64,000 nt of DNA, taken from contig NZ_JAFEMB010000009.1 of the NCBI RefSeq assembly GCF_016892705.1, positions 1 to 64,000 of the forward strand. Reading direction: 5' to 3'. Source of the DNA: Microvirga pudoricolor. GTDB taxonomy: Bacteria; Pseudomonadota; Alphaproteobacteria; Rhizobiales; Beijerinckiaceae. Numbering within the stretch: the first letter of the stretch is position 1; every line of letters starts with the position of its first letter. A program made the position numbers and the translations under genes. Under the pieces are notes generated by a model. That model searched no databases. It worked only from the letters and a program-made list of their open reading frames with translations, and was not told where the DNA came from. Below are positions 14,343 through 24,206 of this stretch, in pieces.

Positions 14343-17300
14343 ATGTATGCCGAGCTTCAGATCACCACCCATTTTTCTTTCCTGCGCGGTGCATCGAGCC
14401 CCTCTGAGTTGTTTCAGCAGGCCAAGTTGCTAGGGATCGATGCGCTGGCCGTCACGGATCGTAACTCGCTCGCGGGAATCGTGCGCGCCTATGAAGCGTC
14501 CAAGGAGGCGGGCGTTCGCCTCATCGTCGGTTGCCGCCTGGACCTGACGGATGGCACGTCGATGCTGGTCTACCCGACCGACCGGGCGGCTTATTCAAGA
14601 TTGTGCCGTCTGCTCAGCATCGGTAAGAGCCGAGGTGGCAAGGGCAAATGCTTTCTGACCTGGGAGGATGTAGCAGCTTGGAATGAGGGATTGCTGGCGA
14701 TCCTGTTGGGCGACGAGGCCGATGAGGTTCTGGCCGCGAACCTGAAGCGCCTGAAGCAGACATTCGGCAACCGGGCCTACATGGCCCTGATCCGGCGTTT
14801 TGCCCCCAACGAGCATCTGCGTCTCTTCCATGTCGAGCAGGCCGCGCAGATAGCCCGTGTTCCAACCGTGGCTCTGGGCGATGTGCTCTACCACCACCCC
14901 ACCCGCCGCAAATTGCAGGATGTGGTGTCCTGCATCCGGCAGGGCTGCACCATCGATGAAGCAGGTTTCCGGCTGGAGCGTCATGCCGACCGCTATCTCA
15001 AGGACCCGGTGGAAATGCGCCGCCTGTTCGAGCGCCATCCCGAAGCGTTCCGCAGGATCGGCGAGGTGCTATCCCGTTGCCGGTTCTCCCTGGACGAACT
15101 GCGCTATCAATATCCATCCGAGACTGAGCCAGGGGAGACGGCACAGGAGAAGCTGGAACGGCTGACCTGGGAGGGAGCACACCGCTGCTATCCCGATGGC
15201 ATCCCCGATGTGGTGGCGACCACGTGCCGGCATGAACTGCATCTGATCGAGGAGATGGACTACGCGCCGTATTTCCTGACGGTTCATGCCATCGTCTCCT
15301 TCGCCAAGAGCCGCGGCATTCTCTGCCAGGGGCGCGGATCGGCCGCCAACTCCGCCGTGTGCTTCGTGCTTGGCATCACGGCCATCAATCCGACCGAGCA
15401 CGATCTTCTGTTCGAGCGGTTCGTCAGCCAAGAACGGCGTGAACCTCCCGATATCGATGTGGATTTCGAGCACGAGCGCCGGGAGGAGGTCATCCAATGG
15501 ATCTACGACACCTATGGCCGCACCCGATCCGCCCTGACGGCCGTGGTCTCGACCTATCGGGCGCGCGGAGCCGTGCGTGAGGTCGGCAAGGTGCTGGGCG
15601 TTCCCGAGGATGTCACGGCTGGCCTGTCCGGCCTCGTTTGGGGCTGGGGCACGGATGGGGTGACGGAAAAGGAAGCGAAAGAGCTCAACCTGAATCTCGA
15701 CGATCCGCGCCTGCGCATGACCCTGGAACTGGCCTCCGAGCTGATCGGCGCGCCGCGTCACCTGTCCCAGCATCCAGGCGGCTTCGTGCTGACCCAGGAT
15801 CGCCTGGACGATCTCGTTCCCATCGAGCCCGCTGCCATGGAGAACCGGCAGGTGATCGAGTGGGACAAGAACGACATCGACATCCTCAAGTTCATGAAGG
15901 TGGATGTGCTGGGGCTCGGCATGCTGGGTTGTATGCGCCGCGCCTTCGATCTGTTGCGGGATCACAAGGGTCAGACCTACGACATCGCCACCATTCCTCT
16001 CGATGACGAGAAGACCTACGCGATGATCCAGAAGGCCGATACCATCGGCACTTTCCAGATCGAAAGCCGGGCGCAGATGGCGATGCTGCCGCGCATGAAG
16101 CCAAGAAAATTCTACGATCTGGTGATTCAGGTTGCCATCGTTCGCCCAGGTCCGATCCAGGGTGACATGGTCCATCCCTATCTGCGGCGACGAGCCGGCA
16201 AAGAGAAGCCGGAATATCCGCGTCCAGAGCTGGAGCGGGTGCTCAAGAAGACGCTTGGCGTTCCGCTGTTCCAGGAGCAGGCCATGCGGGTGGCCATTGA
16301 ATGCGCGGGCTTCACCCCATCAGAGGCCGATCAGCTCCGGCGCGCCATGGCGACATTCAAGATGACGGCGGGCGTCACCAAGTTCCGCGACAAGCTCGTG
16401 CAAGGCATGACCAGTCGGGGATATGATCGGGACTTTGCCGAGCGCACCTTCAAGCAGCTGGAAGGGTTCGGTTCTTACGGCTTCCCGGAGAGCCATGCGG
16501 CCTCGTTCGCCAAGATTGCCTATGCATCGTCCTGGATGAAGCGGCATCATCCCGACGTGTTCTGCTGTGCCATTCTCAACTCGCAACCCATGGGGTTCTA
16601 TGCTCCCGCGCAATTGGTCCGCGACGCCAAGGCGCACGAGGTCGAGATCCGTCCCCTGGACATCAATCATTCTCGTTGGGATTGCACCCTGGAGCCGACC
16701 CGTAACCGGCACCGCTTCGCTGTTCGATTGGGCCTACGCATGGCGAAGGGACTGGCGAATACTGACGGCGGCATGATCCCCTTGGCGCGAGGCGGCTCTC
16801 CCTATTCCTCCATTGAGGATCTGTGGCGGCGAGCCGGGCTTTCTGTATCGTGCCTGGAAGCCCTGGCCAACGCCGATGCCTTCGGCTCGATGGGGGTCAA
16901 CCGCCGCGATGCTCTCTGGACAATTCGCGGATTGTCAAATGAGACGATGCCTCTATTCGCGGCGGCGGACGAGCGTGATCATGAGATCAGACCTGAGAGC
17001 ATCGAGCCGGAGGTCCGGCTTGCTCCCATGACCGAAGGGCGCGAGGTTGTGGAGGATTATCTCTCCAAAGGTCTCACCCTGCGCCAGCACCCGCTAACCT
17101 TCCTGCGCCAGGAGTTGAGGGAGAAGCGGTATCTCGCGTGCGAAGACTTGAAAGCCGTTCGTGATGGCAGGCGCGTCAACGTTGCCGGTCTGGTTCTGGT
17201 CCGCCAAAAGCCAGGATCGGCCAGGGGCGTCACGTTCATGACTGTTGAGGACGAAACCGATGTCGCCAACATCGTGATCTGGTCTGCTCTCTTCGAGAAG

Positions 17301-17594
17301 CGGCGCGGGCTTATCCTGTCATCCGGCATGATTGGCTGTCGCGGCCGCGTGCAGAAGGAAGGCGGTGTGATCCATGTGGTTGCCGAGCAATTCTTCGATC
17401 TGCGGGACATGCTGCGCAGCGTGGGAGATCGCGATAGTCCGTTGCGGTTGCGACATGGTCGGGGCGATGAGGCGAAAATGTGCACCAGAGATAGATTACA
17501 GCCAGGATCGAAGGATGTTTCGACGCCAGTCCTTCAACAGACTGATCGAAACTCCAAATCAGAGATCAGGATCAAAGGGCGGAATTTTCACTGA
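14343..17594 (+). CDS. dnaE2: Error-prone DNA polymerase DnaE2 (ImuC)
   Basis: This is a C-family alpha-subunit polymerase for lesion bypass, 1083 residues and near the normal length for DnaE2. The N-terminal PHP domain starts with [15 protein letters not shown]. Polymerase motifs include [17 protein letters not shown] near residue 367 with the catalytic Asp pair. The end GRNFH corresponds to the RSRDFH/R usually found in DnaE2, so the protein is complete. The TGA stop coincides with the first bases of a repeat shared with the DUF3768 gene at 11682. It is the third gene of the LexA-controlled operon. Confidence 0.95.
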   Translation: MYAELQITTHFSFLRGASSPSELFQQAKLLGIDALAVTDRNSLAGIVRAYEASKEAGVRLIVGCRLDLTDGTSMLVYPTDRAAYSRLCRLLSIGKSRGGKGKCFLTWEDVAAWNEGLLAILLGDEADEVLAANLKRLKQTFGNRAYMALIRRFAPNEHLRLFHVEQAAQIARVPTVALGDVLYHHPTRRKLQDVVSCIRQGCTIDEAGFRLERHADRYLKDPVEMRRLFERHPEAFRRIGEVLSRCRFSLDELRYQYPSETEPGETAQEKLERLTWEGAHRCYPDGIPDVVATTCRHELHLIEEMDYAPYFLTVHAIVSFAKSRGILCQGRGSAANSAVCFVLGITAINPTEHDLLFERFVSQERREPPDIDVDFEHERREEVIQWIYDTYGRTRSALTAVVSTYRARGAVREVGKVLGVPEDVTAGLSGLVWGWGTDGVTEKEAKELNLNLDDPRLRMTLELASELIGAPRHLSQHPGGFVLTQDRLDDLVPIEPAAMENRQVIEWDKNDIDILKFMKVDVLGLGMLGCMRRAFDLLRDHKGQTYDIATIPLDDEKTYAMIQKADTIGTFQIESRAQMAMLPRMKPRKFYDLVIQVAIVRPGPIQGDMVHPYLRRRAGKEKPEYPRPELERVLKKTLGVPLFQEQAMRVAIECAGFTPSEADQLRRAMATFKMTAGVTKFRDKLVQGMTSRGYDRDFAERTFKQLEGFGSYGFPESHAASFAKIAYASSWMKRHHPDVFCCAILNSQPMGFYAPAQLVRDAKAHEVEIRPLDINHSRWDCTLEPTRNRHRFAVRLGLRMAKGLANTDGGMIPLARGGSPYSSIEDLWRRAGLSVSCLEALANADAFGSMGVNRRDALWTIRGLSNETMPLFAAADERDHEIRPESIEPEVRLAPMTEGREVVEDYLSKGLTLRQHPLTFLRQELREKRYLACEDLKAVRDGRRVNVAGLVLVRQKPGSARGVTFMTVEDETDVANIVIWSALFEKRRGLILSSGMIGCRGRVQKEGGVIHVVAEQFFDLRDMLRSVGDRDSPLRLRHGRGDEAKMCTRDRLQPGSKDVSTPVLQQTDRNSKSEIRIKGRNFH

Positions 17595-17739
17595 CTTCGG
17601 CTCTCTCACTGTCGAAGGCCATGTGGTGATGTTCAAGATCGACGCCTACGACCTCGACCTGCAATATGCCTCGCCCGACCCCTCAGACCCCAACGTCACC
17701 TGCCGGGTCATGACCCTCATGCTGGCTGAAGAATACTAA
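17592..17739 (+). pseudogene. Truncated DUF3768 copy fused to the dnaE2 stop
   Basis: The 148 bases encode the last 48 residues of a DUF3768 protein, starting with DFGSLTVEG and ending AEEY, without any start codon of its own in the family frame. It is 130/148 identical to 11682-11829. Of the 18 differences, 15 are silent third-position changes, two lie in one Thr-to-Ser codon and one swaps the stop codon, so both copies diverged under selection before this one was cut. The homology begins exactly at the TGA of dnaE2. This is the scar of a recombination event that placed the mutagenesis cassette next to a DUF3768 gene. Confidence 0.8.
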
Positions 17740-17921
17740 GCTGCTTCGCGTGATGTCTGCTGAGGATACAGCTGCTGACCAAAGCTGCATTTCCGCTTAG
17801 TGCCAGAAGGAGACATATCCTTGCTGGCCCCTAGGTGGAGACGCTCAGCGGCCCAGCCGGCACACCGCGTGGCGGAGTTGAGCACTCCGTTACAGACCAA
17901 GGTATCTTAAAGCTCAGAAAG

Positions 17922-18407
17922 TCAGGTGTAGGCGAGGAGTCTTCCGGCGAGGATCACGCCCGTCCATGCGATCAGTGACACTGCTGCTCCGATGCGGGCG
18001 GCGACCGGGGTCACGGCGGCATCCGTCCACTCATCGACGCGGCGGTAAACGCCGTAGTGGAACACCGGTATGTTGAGGCCAGCGAGGACCAGCAGGCCGA
18101 ACTTCCACGGTGCAGCTCCGGCACCAGCGACCACGGTGGCCTGCGCACTGAGCAGGGCGATGCCCGAGGTAACGGCGATGGCGAAGCCGATGTGTGAGAC
18201 GGGCAGCAGATAGAGCGCGGCCGTGTTTGCGGACACGGCGCGGTGTCCGACGCCCAGCAGGCGGAGGTCGAAGGTGAAAGCCGGGCCGACCAGAAGAGCG
18301 ATCCCAAGGATGTGGATGGCTTCGAGCACGGGATAGAGGTACTGGCCACTCCGCACCGTCTCGCCGAGCGTAGAGCTCTGCAACAGCATCAGCAACGAGT
18401 CGAGCAA
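17922..18407 (-). CDS. Integral membrane protein, DUF6644-like
   Basis: The 161-residue protein starts at a TTG (GGAG nine bases upstream) or at an internal ATG seven codons later. Four hydrophobic segments lie at about residues 28-48, 62-88, 100-118 and 136-155. The first contains the YPVLEAIHILGIALLVG pattern of small DUF6644-type membrane proteins that often accompany DUF6152 genes. A His in this helix and another near residue 72 (VSHIGFA) could bind haem, but this is inference. It is the downstream partner of the DUF6152 gene on the same strand. Confidence 0.7.
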   Translation of the reverse strand: MLDSLLMLLQSSTLGETVRSGQYLYPVLEAIHILGIALLVGPAFTFDLRLLGVGHRAVSANTAALYLLPVSHIGFAIAVTSGIALLSAQATVVAGAGAAPWKFGLLVLAGLNIPVFHYGVYRRVDEWTDAAVTPVAARIGAAVSLIAWTGVILAGRLLAYT

Positions 18408-18578
18408 TTCAAGCTACTCCGTTCAATCCCGCCCGATGCGAGGGCGCAGGTAGAGGACCTGCTGGCACTGACTGCGGCGATGCTGGCACGAACACCGCCC
18501 ACAACATCGGATTCCCAGAGTCTTGCACTGCGGCTTCTACCTGGTGGCCAGGGTGGTGCTCACAGCCGTCGAGGAAGC

Positions 18579-19136
18579 CTACTTCGGCAGCGGCGCTCGG
18601 ACCGGGAGCGTGTTGCCGAGCACCTGGTTTACCGGCACGTTGTCATCCCCGTACCAAAACACAACGGGACGAAACAGACCGTCATTCGTCCGATTGATGT
18701 AGCCGACCGCCTGGAAGCGCTCCCCGGTCTTCAGCGGGCGGCCCAAGCCCCACTGGCCCGACCAAGCCGGCGGCGCGATGATGACCTCCAGTTCCTTGTG
18801 GGGGCCCTTGTACGAGAGAGCGGCCTTGACCCGAACACTGTCCTCGGGATCTTGCAACTGCTCTGGAATTGCCAGTTCGGGAGTGTCGGCAGGCAGGTTG
18901 CTGTCCAGGGTTACATCGAACTGCGAGTGCGGGTTGCCCCAGACACCATCCGAAGAGACCCTTCCCGCGATGTAGACGAGGCGATCAGTTTCAAAACCGG
19001 GCCATCCGTGATGCGCGGTAGCAGGTAGCACCGGAATCAGGACTGTTGCCAGCGCGACCACAGCAGCAGTGCCCGCAACGGCTAGCAGTCTTAGTCCTCG
19101 GATGCCCCTGGGTTTGTGCAAGGTTGTGCTCTTCAT
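18579..19136 (-). CDS. Exported DUF6152-family protein
   Basis: This 185-residue protein has a long signal peptide: a basic start, then a hydrophobic stretch at residues 17-37 ending near ATA before HHGW. The HHGWPGFET segment right after the cleavage site is the hallmark of DUF6152 periplasmic proteins, whose function is unknown. The rest is a compact beta domain with GRVSSDGVWGNPHSQFDVTL and GYINRTNDG motifs. The gene is followed on the same strand by the DUF6644-like membrane gene. The pair is probably an envelope unit within the LysR-linked module. Confidence 0.75.
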   Translation of the reverse strand: MKSTTLHKPRGIRGLRLLAVAGTAAVVALATVLIPVLPATAHHGWPGFETDRLVYIAGRVSSDGVWGNPHSQFDVTLDSNLPADTPELAIPEQLQDPEDSVRVKAALSYKGPHKELEVIIAPPAWSGQWGLGRPLKTGERFQAVGYINRTNDGLFRPVVFWYGDDNVPVNQVLGNTLPVRAPLPK

Positions 19137-19274
19137 TCGCTTCTTCCTTTCATAGCTGAGGCAAAATCAGACGCCAACAGGCCCTAAGGCGGCACCCGGC
19201 AACGACTTCAGCATGCGGTTATCTCCTCGCTTTGATGGAGCCTGAACCAAACGGCCTAGGCTCCATTTCGCCGC

Positions 19275-20375
19275 TCACGCGGAGAGGTGTTGATCGAAGA
19301 ACGACTGGAGCTTGTCGAATGGAATCATATCGACACGGTCGTACAGATCGGTGTGGTTGGCACCCGGGATGATGAGAAGCTCCTTCGGCTCCGCGGCAGC
19401 CGCATAGGCGGTCTCGCTGAAATAACGTGAGTGGGCTTTTTCGCCATGAATCAGCAGGACCGGGCGCGGCGCTATCTCCTTGATGTAGGTCAGGAGCGGC
19501 ATGTTCATGAATGACAGCGGAGTCGTGAGCGACCAGGAGGCGTTCGAGTTGATCGCTCTCGGATGAAAGCCGCGCTTTGTCTTATAGTAGTCGGCGTACT
19601 CCACCACGAACTGCGGTTCACCACCCTTCAGTTCGAGGGATACCGGACCATAGGCCGGGGTTCCCTTTTCTGTATCCTGCCAACGTTGCCGGCTGAGTTG
19701 CTCAAGCGTTTGCGTGCGCTGTTCAAGGGTCACGCTATCGTTGTAGCCGCGGGACATGACGCGCGTCATGTCATACATGGTGCTGGCCGCAACGGCCTTG
19801 ACGCGCTTGTCTACGGCAGCAGCATTCAATGCCATGCCGCCCCAGCCGCAAACGCCGATAACACCGATCCGCTCGCGATCGACGGATGAGTGCAGGCCCA
19901 GAAAATCAACTGCCGCGCTGAAGTCCTCGGTATTGATGTCCGGTGAGGCGACATTGCGAGGTTCGCCGCCGCTTTCTCCAGTAAAGGACGGATCGAAAGC
20001 CAGCGTGATGAATCCGCGTTCCGCCATGGTCTGCGCATAAAGACCTGACGACTGCTCCTTCACTGCGCCGAACGGACCGCTGATGGCAAGCGCCGCCAGC
20101 CTCCTGCCGGCACGGTTTTTCGGCTGGTAGAGATCGGCAGACAGGGTGATGCCGTAGCGGTTCTTGAAAGTGACCTTCTGGTGATCAACGTTCGCGCTTC
20201 GCGGGAAAACCTTGTCCCATCCACCTGACACATTCTGTGCCTTTGCGTTGGGAGTATTTAAAAGCGAGCCCGCACCAATCGCGGCGACGCCAGCTCCGGT
20301 CAGCTTCAGGAGGTCGCGCCGACCAAGGCCAGAGGTTTGGGCTGCAATATTCTCAGGACCGTTCTGCTTGTTCAT
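19275..20375 (-). CDS. Tat-exported alpha/beta hydrolase with a Cys nucleophile motif
   Basis: The 366-residue protein has a twin-arginine signal: RRDLLKLTGAG at residues 19-29 followed by a hydrophobic run and an Ala-Lys-Ala cleavage site. The hydrolase core contains GVIGVCGWGGMAL near residues 172-184, where the nucleophile elbow holds Cys rather than Ser, as in dienelactone hydrolases. Acid and base candidates lie at VLLIHGEKAH and GANHTDLYD near the end. Family members act on esters or lactones or on peptides; the substrate here is unknown. It lies between the DUF6152 gene and the LysR gene, all on the minus strand. Confidence 0.82.
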   Translation of the reverse strand: MNKQNGPENIAAQTSGLGRRDLLKLTGAGVAAIGAGSLLNTPNAKAQNVSGGWDKVFPRSANVDHQKVTFKNRYGITLSADLYQPKNRAGRRLAALAISGPFGAVKEQSSGLYAQTMAERGFITLAFDPSFTGESGGEPRNVASPDINTEDFSAAVDFLGLHSSVDRERIGVIGVCGWGGMALNAAAVDKRVKAVAASTMYDMTRVMSRGYNDSVTLEQRTQTLEQLSRQRWQDTEKGTPAYGPVSLELKGGEPQFVVEYADYYKTKRGFHPRAINSNASWSLTTPLSFMNMPLLTYIKEIAPRPVLLIHGEKAHSRYFSETAYAAAAEPKELLIIPGANHTDLYDRVDMIPFDKLQSFFDQHLSA

Positions 20376-20529
20376 GCCAGTCTCTCTGTTCTTTCCTGCT
20401 CAGGCCGATGCCTGGCTCCGGTTAAACAGTAGCAAGCGGGAAGGCAGAGGATTAGCGGAGTGGCAGTGCATGCCCTTATGAGCTCAGCTCATCAATCTGG
20501 CATGAAATTGAAGAATTAGGCCTTCTCGT

Positions 20530-21423
20530 TCAGCTCCGATGGCGCAGAGCTTCGACAACGAGGTTGAAGGCTGGGGAGGACTGCCGACGGCTGGGGTAGT
20601 ACATGTGGTACCCCGTCCATGACGGGCACCAATCGTCGAGGACGCGCACAAGACGTCCAGAGGCGATGTGCGGCAGCGCGATATCCTCTGGGACGTGAGC
20701 GAGCCCGAAGCCATCCACTGCGGCATTGAGGACCTGGAAGATTCCGTTGAACACGAGTTGTCCTTCGACCCGGACGGCAAGTTCATGTCCATCACGCTCG
20801 AATTCCCAGGCGTAAAGCCCGCCATAAGTGGGAAGGCGCAGGTTGATGCAGGTGTGACCGATGAGGTCCTGAGGGGTCATGGGGCGCGGCCTGCCTGCGA
20901 AGTAGGACGGTGCCCCGATCACCGCGAAACGGACATCGGGGCTGATGCGCACTGCGATCATATCCTTGGCAACCTGCTCGCCAAGGCGGACGCCCGCATC
21001 GAACCTTTGCTCGACGATGTTGGTCAGGCCCTCTTCGAGGGCGATCTCCACCTTGATGTCAGGGTAGTTGGCAAGAAATGTCCGGAGCTTAGGCCAGAGG
21101 ATCGTCTCAGTGACATGGTAGCCTGCCGTGATCCTGATCGTACCAGCGGGCTTCTCACGGAACTCGCTCAATCCATCCAACTCGGCCTCGATTTCCTCCA
21201 GCCTGGGGCCTGCCGTCCGGAGCAGGCGCTCCCCTGCCTGTGTAGGCGCCACAGAGCGGGTGGTCCGGGTCAGAAGCCGCACGCCCAACCGTTCCTCAAG
21301 GCCACGCACCGTGTGGCTCAGGGCCGATTGGGAGACACCGAGCTGTGCCGCAGCCCTCGTGAAGCTCCGCTCCCGCGCGACAGCCAGGAAGGCGATCAGG
21401 TCGTTGATGTTTTCGCGGGCCAT
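20530..21423 (-). CDS. LysR-family transcriptional regulator
   Basis: This 297-residue regulator has the winged HTH at residues 4-62 (INDLIAFLAVARERSFTRAA, then SQSALSHTVRGLEERLG) and a periplasmic-binding-protein-like effector domain from about residue 90 on. It resembles the group near AaeR/DmlR that respond to small organic compounds. It is divergent from the MFS gene. A near-perfect dyad (CATGAAC-N11-GTTCATG) starts one base before its own start codon. It probably represses itself and activates or represses the MFS-CMD-cupin-alcohol dehydrogenase genes to the right. Confidence 0.92.
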   Translation of the reverse strand: MARENINDLIAFLAVARERSFTRAAAQLGVSQSALSHTVRGLEERLGVRLLTRTTRSVAPTQAGERLLRTAGPRLEEIEAELDGLSEFREKPAGTIRITAGYHVTETILWPKLRTFLANYPDIKVEIALEEGLTNIVEQRFDAGVRLGEQVAKDMIAVRISPDVRFAVIGAPSYFAGRPRPMTPQDLIGHTCINLRLPTYGGLYAWEFERDGHELAVRVEGQLVFNGIFQVLNAAVDGFGLAHVPEDIALPHIASGRLVRVLDDWCPSWTGYHMYYPSRRQSSPAFNLVVEALRHRS

Positions 21424-21424
21424 T

Positions 21425-21449
21425 CATGAACTCCACTCATAGGTTCATG
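21425..21449. promoter_or_regulatory. LysR-type operator
   Basis: CATGAAC (21425-21431) and GTTCATG (21443-21449) are perfect inverted arms with an 11-base spacer. The site lies in the short region between the divergent LysR and MFS genes, in the usual position for a LysR recognition site. Confidence 0.6.
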
Positions 21450-21522
21450 CAGGTCTTAGCACCTAATCGGCCCCATGAGGACAGCCTATCTTCCAGCCTC
21501 CAATCGCTATCGTGAGACATTG

Positions 21523-22722
21523 ATGACAGCTGGAACCGCCTCAACCTGTGACATGGTCACCGACCGCTCTCCGGCATGGGGGGCGGTTCTCGCCATGTCG
21601 CTGTGCTGCATGGTGCTCGTCGCCTCCGAGTTCATGCCCGTCAGCCTGCTGACGCCCATTGCCTCCGATCTTCACATGACGGAAGGCCAAGCCGGGCAGG
21701 CGATTTCCGTTTCCGGCATCTTCGCCGTGCTCACGAGCCTGTCGATCTCGGGCCTGACGTCCCGATGGGATCGGCGTACCGTCCTGCTCGTGCTGGCCCT
21801 CTCGCTGATCGTATCTGGAACGGTCGTGGCCCTTGCTCCGAACTATACGATCCTCATGCTCGGACGAGCGGTACTCGGCATCGCCATCGGCGGCTTCTGG
21901 TCGATGTCGGCCGCAGCAGTCATGCGCTTGGTGCCGGCGGATAGCGTTCCTCGTGCTCTGGCAATCCTGCAAGGTGGAACCGCACTGTCATCCATTGTCG
22001 CGGCCCCACTGGGGAGCTTTCTCGGCGGATACATCGGGTGGCGCGGAGCCTTCTTCTGCGTGGTGCCCCTGGCGGCCATCGCATTGGTCTGGCTGCTGGC
22101 AAAGCTCCCCTCCATGCACGCTGGACGGCCCACCGGCTCTGGCAATGTGTTCAAGCTGCTCCGCCGGCCTGTAGTGACCGCCGGCATGATGGCGATCACG
22201 CTCTTCTTCATGGGTCAGTTCGCGCTGTTCACCTACCTGCGGCCGTTCCTTGAGATGGTGACCCATGTCAATGTTCCGACCCTGTCGCTGATCTTGCTGC
22301 TTCTAGGCATCACTGGCCTTGTCGGGACGACCTTCATCGGATCCTTCCTGACAAACGGCATGTATGGCGTGATGATCGCCATTCCGCTCGCGATGGCAGG
22401 GATTGCCGTTGCCCTGATCGCCTTCGGAAACTGGCTTGCTGGAACGGCAGTCCTGCTTGGGGCATGGGGCCTGCTCGGCACTCCAGCACCCGTCGCTTGG
22501 AACACTTGGCTAACCCGGACCTTGCCGGACGATGCCGAGGCCGGCGGCGGACTGATGGTGGCCGCCATCCAACTGGCGATCACCTTGGGCGCAACCATTG
22601 GCGGTCTCCTGTTCGACATGAGCGGCTATCAGAGCACCTTCGCCGCGAGCGCGGCCATCCTAGCTGCTGCGGGCCTCATGGCGTTCGTGACAAAGCGTGC
22701 GGGATCATCCGTACGAACGTGA
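21523..22722 (+). CDS. MFS transporter, DHA1-type drug/arabinose efflux family
   Basis: This is a 12-helix major facilitator of 399 residues from the ATG at 21523. An upstream in-frame ATG at 21475 is possible but overlaps the operator-proximal region and adds a charged tail. The typical SEFMPVSLLTPIASDLHMTEGQAGQ segment (split here as SEFMPVSLLTPIA and MTEGQAGQA) near residues 30-55 matches the YdhP/AraJ-like efflux group. The loop between helices 2 and 3 has SRWDRRTVL. It is divergent from LysR and lies 74 bp before the CMD gene. It probably exports the compound handled by this module. Confidence 0.9.
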   Translation: MTAGTASTCDMVTDRSPAWGAVLAMSLCCMVLVASEFMPVSLLTPIASDLHMTEGQAGQAISVSGIFAVLTSLSISGLTSRWDRRTVLLVLALSLIVSGTVVALAPNYTILMLGRAVLGIAIGGFWSMSAAAVMRLVPADSVPRALAILQGGTALSSIVAAPLGSFLGGYIGWRGAFFCVVPLAAIALVWLLAKLPSMHAGRPTGSGNVFKLLRRPVVTAGMMAITLFFMGQFALFTYLRPFLEMVTHVNVPTLSLILLLLGITGLVGTTFIGSFLTNGMYGVMIAIPLAMAGIAVALIAFGNWLAGTAVLLGAWGLLGTPAPVAWNTWLTRTLPDDAEAGGGLMVAAIQLAITLGATIGGLLFDMSGYQSTFAASAAILAAAGLMAFVTKRAGSSVRT

Positions 22723-22796
22723 GCACCACGTCGGCTGCCGCGATCATCGCGTCAGCCTCCTTCACCCATCGAGCTATGTGCAAAGGATCATCGTCC

Positions 22797-23582
22797 ATGA
22801 AGTTGCTGGCCTCCACACTCTCCCTCGCATTGGCAACCCCCGCCTTTGCCCAAGGAACCGCTTCCATGTCGTCACCTCTTGCCGCAATCTCCGCACTCTC
22901 GATGGCTGACATCCAGTCCGTCTCGCCAGCCCTCGGCCGCTATGCCAAGGAGGACGTTGCGGGCCTGTGGCAGCGTCCTCAACTCTCCCGCCGCGACCGC
23001 AGCCTCGTGACGGTGGCCATTCTGATCGCACGCAATCAGACGCTGGACCTACCGCACTACATCAACCTTGCCCTCGACAGCGGCGTGACACCGCGCGAAC
23101 TCTCCGAAGCCATCACGCACCTCGCCTTCTACGCGGGCTGGTCGAACGCCATGGCGGCGGTTGCCGTCACCAAGGACATTTTCGCCGAGCGCAAAATCGG
23201 GCCGGATCAGTTGCCAGCCGCATTGCCGCAACTCCTGCCACTGAACGAGCAGGCGGAGGCGACCCGGGTCGCGAGCGTGCAACGCCTTCTCGGAGCCGCA
23301 GCTCCTGGCCTCGACCAGTACACTACCGATCCACTCTTCAAAGACGTGTGGCTGCGCCCCGACCTGTCGCCGCGTGACCGCAGCCTCGTGACCATCACGT
23401 CGCTGATGGCGAATGGGCAGGTGGCTCAGCTCGCGGGCCACCTGAACAGGGCCTTGGACAACGGCTTGACGCAGGAACAGGCCGGTGAGGTGGTTACGCA
23501 GATCGCCTTCTATGCGGGCTGGCCCAATGCGTTCTCTGCCGGCCCGGTCGCTGCGGAGGTCTTCAAGAACCGATCCAAGTGA
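22797..23582 (+). CDS. Exported protein with two carboxymuconolactone decarboxylase-like domains
   Basis: The ATG at 22797 gives a 261-residue product with a signal peptide (MKLLASTLSLALATPAFAQ). Two tandem CMD domains follow: one near residues 45-125 with RRDRSLVTVAILIARNQ and ITHLAFYAGWSNAM, the other near 175-255 with PRDRSLVTITSLMANGQ and VTQIAFYAGWPNAF. AhpD-like Cys pairs are absent, so peroxidase activity of the AhpD type is unlikely. CMD proteins with cupin neighbours are common beside LysR regulators. The next gene starts 41 bp after its stop. Confidence 0.88.
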   Translation: MKLLASTLSLALATPAFAQGTASMSSPLAAISALSMADIQSVSPALGRYAKEDVAGLWQRPQLSRRDRSLVTVAILIARNQTLDLPHYINLALDSGVTPRELSEAITHLAFYAGWSNAMAAVAVTKDIFAERKIGPDQLPAALPQLLPLNEQAEATRVASVQRLLGAAAPGLDQYTTDPLFKDVWLRPDLSPRDRSLVTITSLMANGQVAQLAGHLNRALDNGLTQEQAGEVVTQIAFYAGWPNAFSAGPVAAEVFKNRSK

Positions 23583-23623
23583 CCATCGTCATCCCGTTTT
23601 CCTGTCTTCTGAAAGGATTCAAC

Positions 23624-24094
23624 GTGAAGAACACACTCCTTGCAGCCACCATGACCGCAGCCACACTCGGTGGCGCGCCAGCCAATGCACAGAACATCCA
23701 GGTTTTCCCGAGTGGCTCCTCGCCGTCGGTGATTGCCGATCCGAAGAACTTCTCAGGCCAGGTGGTAGTCGATCTTCTCACGCCGCCTTCCGTCGAGACC
23801 CCGGCTTCGTCGGGTCTCGTGACCTTCGCCCCGCGCGCCCGCACCGCGTGGCATAGCCATCCGGCGGGTCAGACGCTCATCGTCACGGCTGGCAAGGGCT
23901 GGGTACAGCGCGAAGGCCAGGCTCGCCAGGAGATCAAGCCGGGCGATGTCGTGTGGATTCCGGCAGGGATCAAGCACTGGCATGGCGCAACCGACACCAA
24001 CGGCATGAGTCACATCGCGATCACTTATATCCAGAACGGCAAGAACGCTGATTGGATGGAACTGGTGACCGATGAGGAATACGCCACCCGATAG
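23624..24094 (+). CDS. Exported cupin-domain protein
   Basis: A GTG at 23624 is chosen because GAAAGG lies seven bases upstream and the resulting N-terminus is a clean signal peptide ending in ANAQ. The 156-residue product is a single cupin: motif 1 TAWHSHPAGQTLIVTAGKG near residues 77-95 supplies the His ligands and motif 2 PAGIKHWHGA near residues 119-128 the second set. Such secreted cupins commonly sit beside CMD proteins and alcohol dehydrogenases. Its catalytic role, if any, is unknown. Confidence 0.88.
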   Translation: MKNTLLAATMTAATLGGAPANAQNIQVFPSGSSPSVIADPKNFSGQVVVDLLTPPSVETPASSGLVTFAPRARTAWHSHPAGQTLIVTAGKGWVQREGQARQEIKPGDVVWIPAGIKHWHGATDTNGMSHIAITYIQNGKNADWMELVTDEEYATR

Positions 24095-24206
24095 CGTCTT
24101 GTTCGATTGAGAGGGGATCATGAGGGCGGCTTAATACATGCCTTGGTGGCTTCGCTGCCCCTCTCAAACACCTGCCCAATTATCTCATCAACGAAAGTAT
24201 GTTTCC

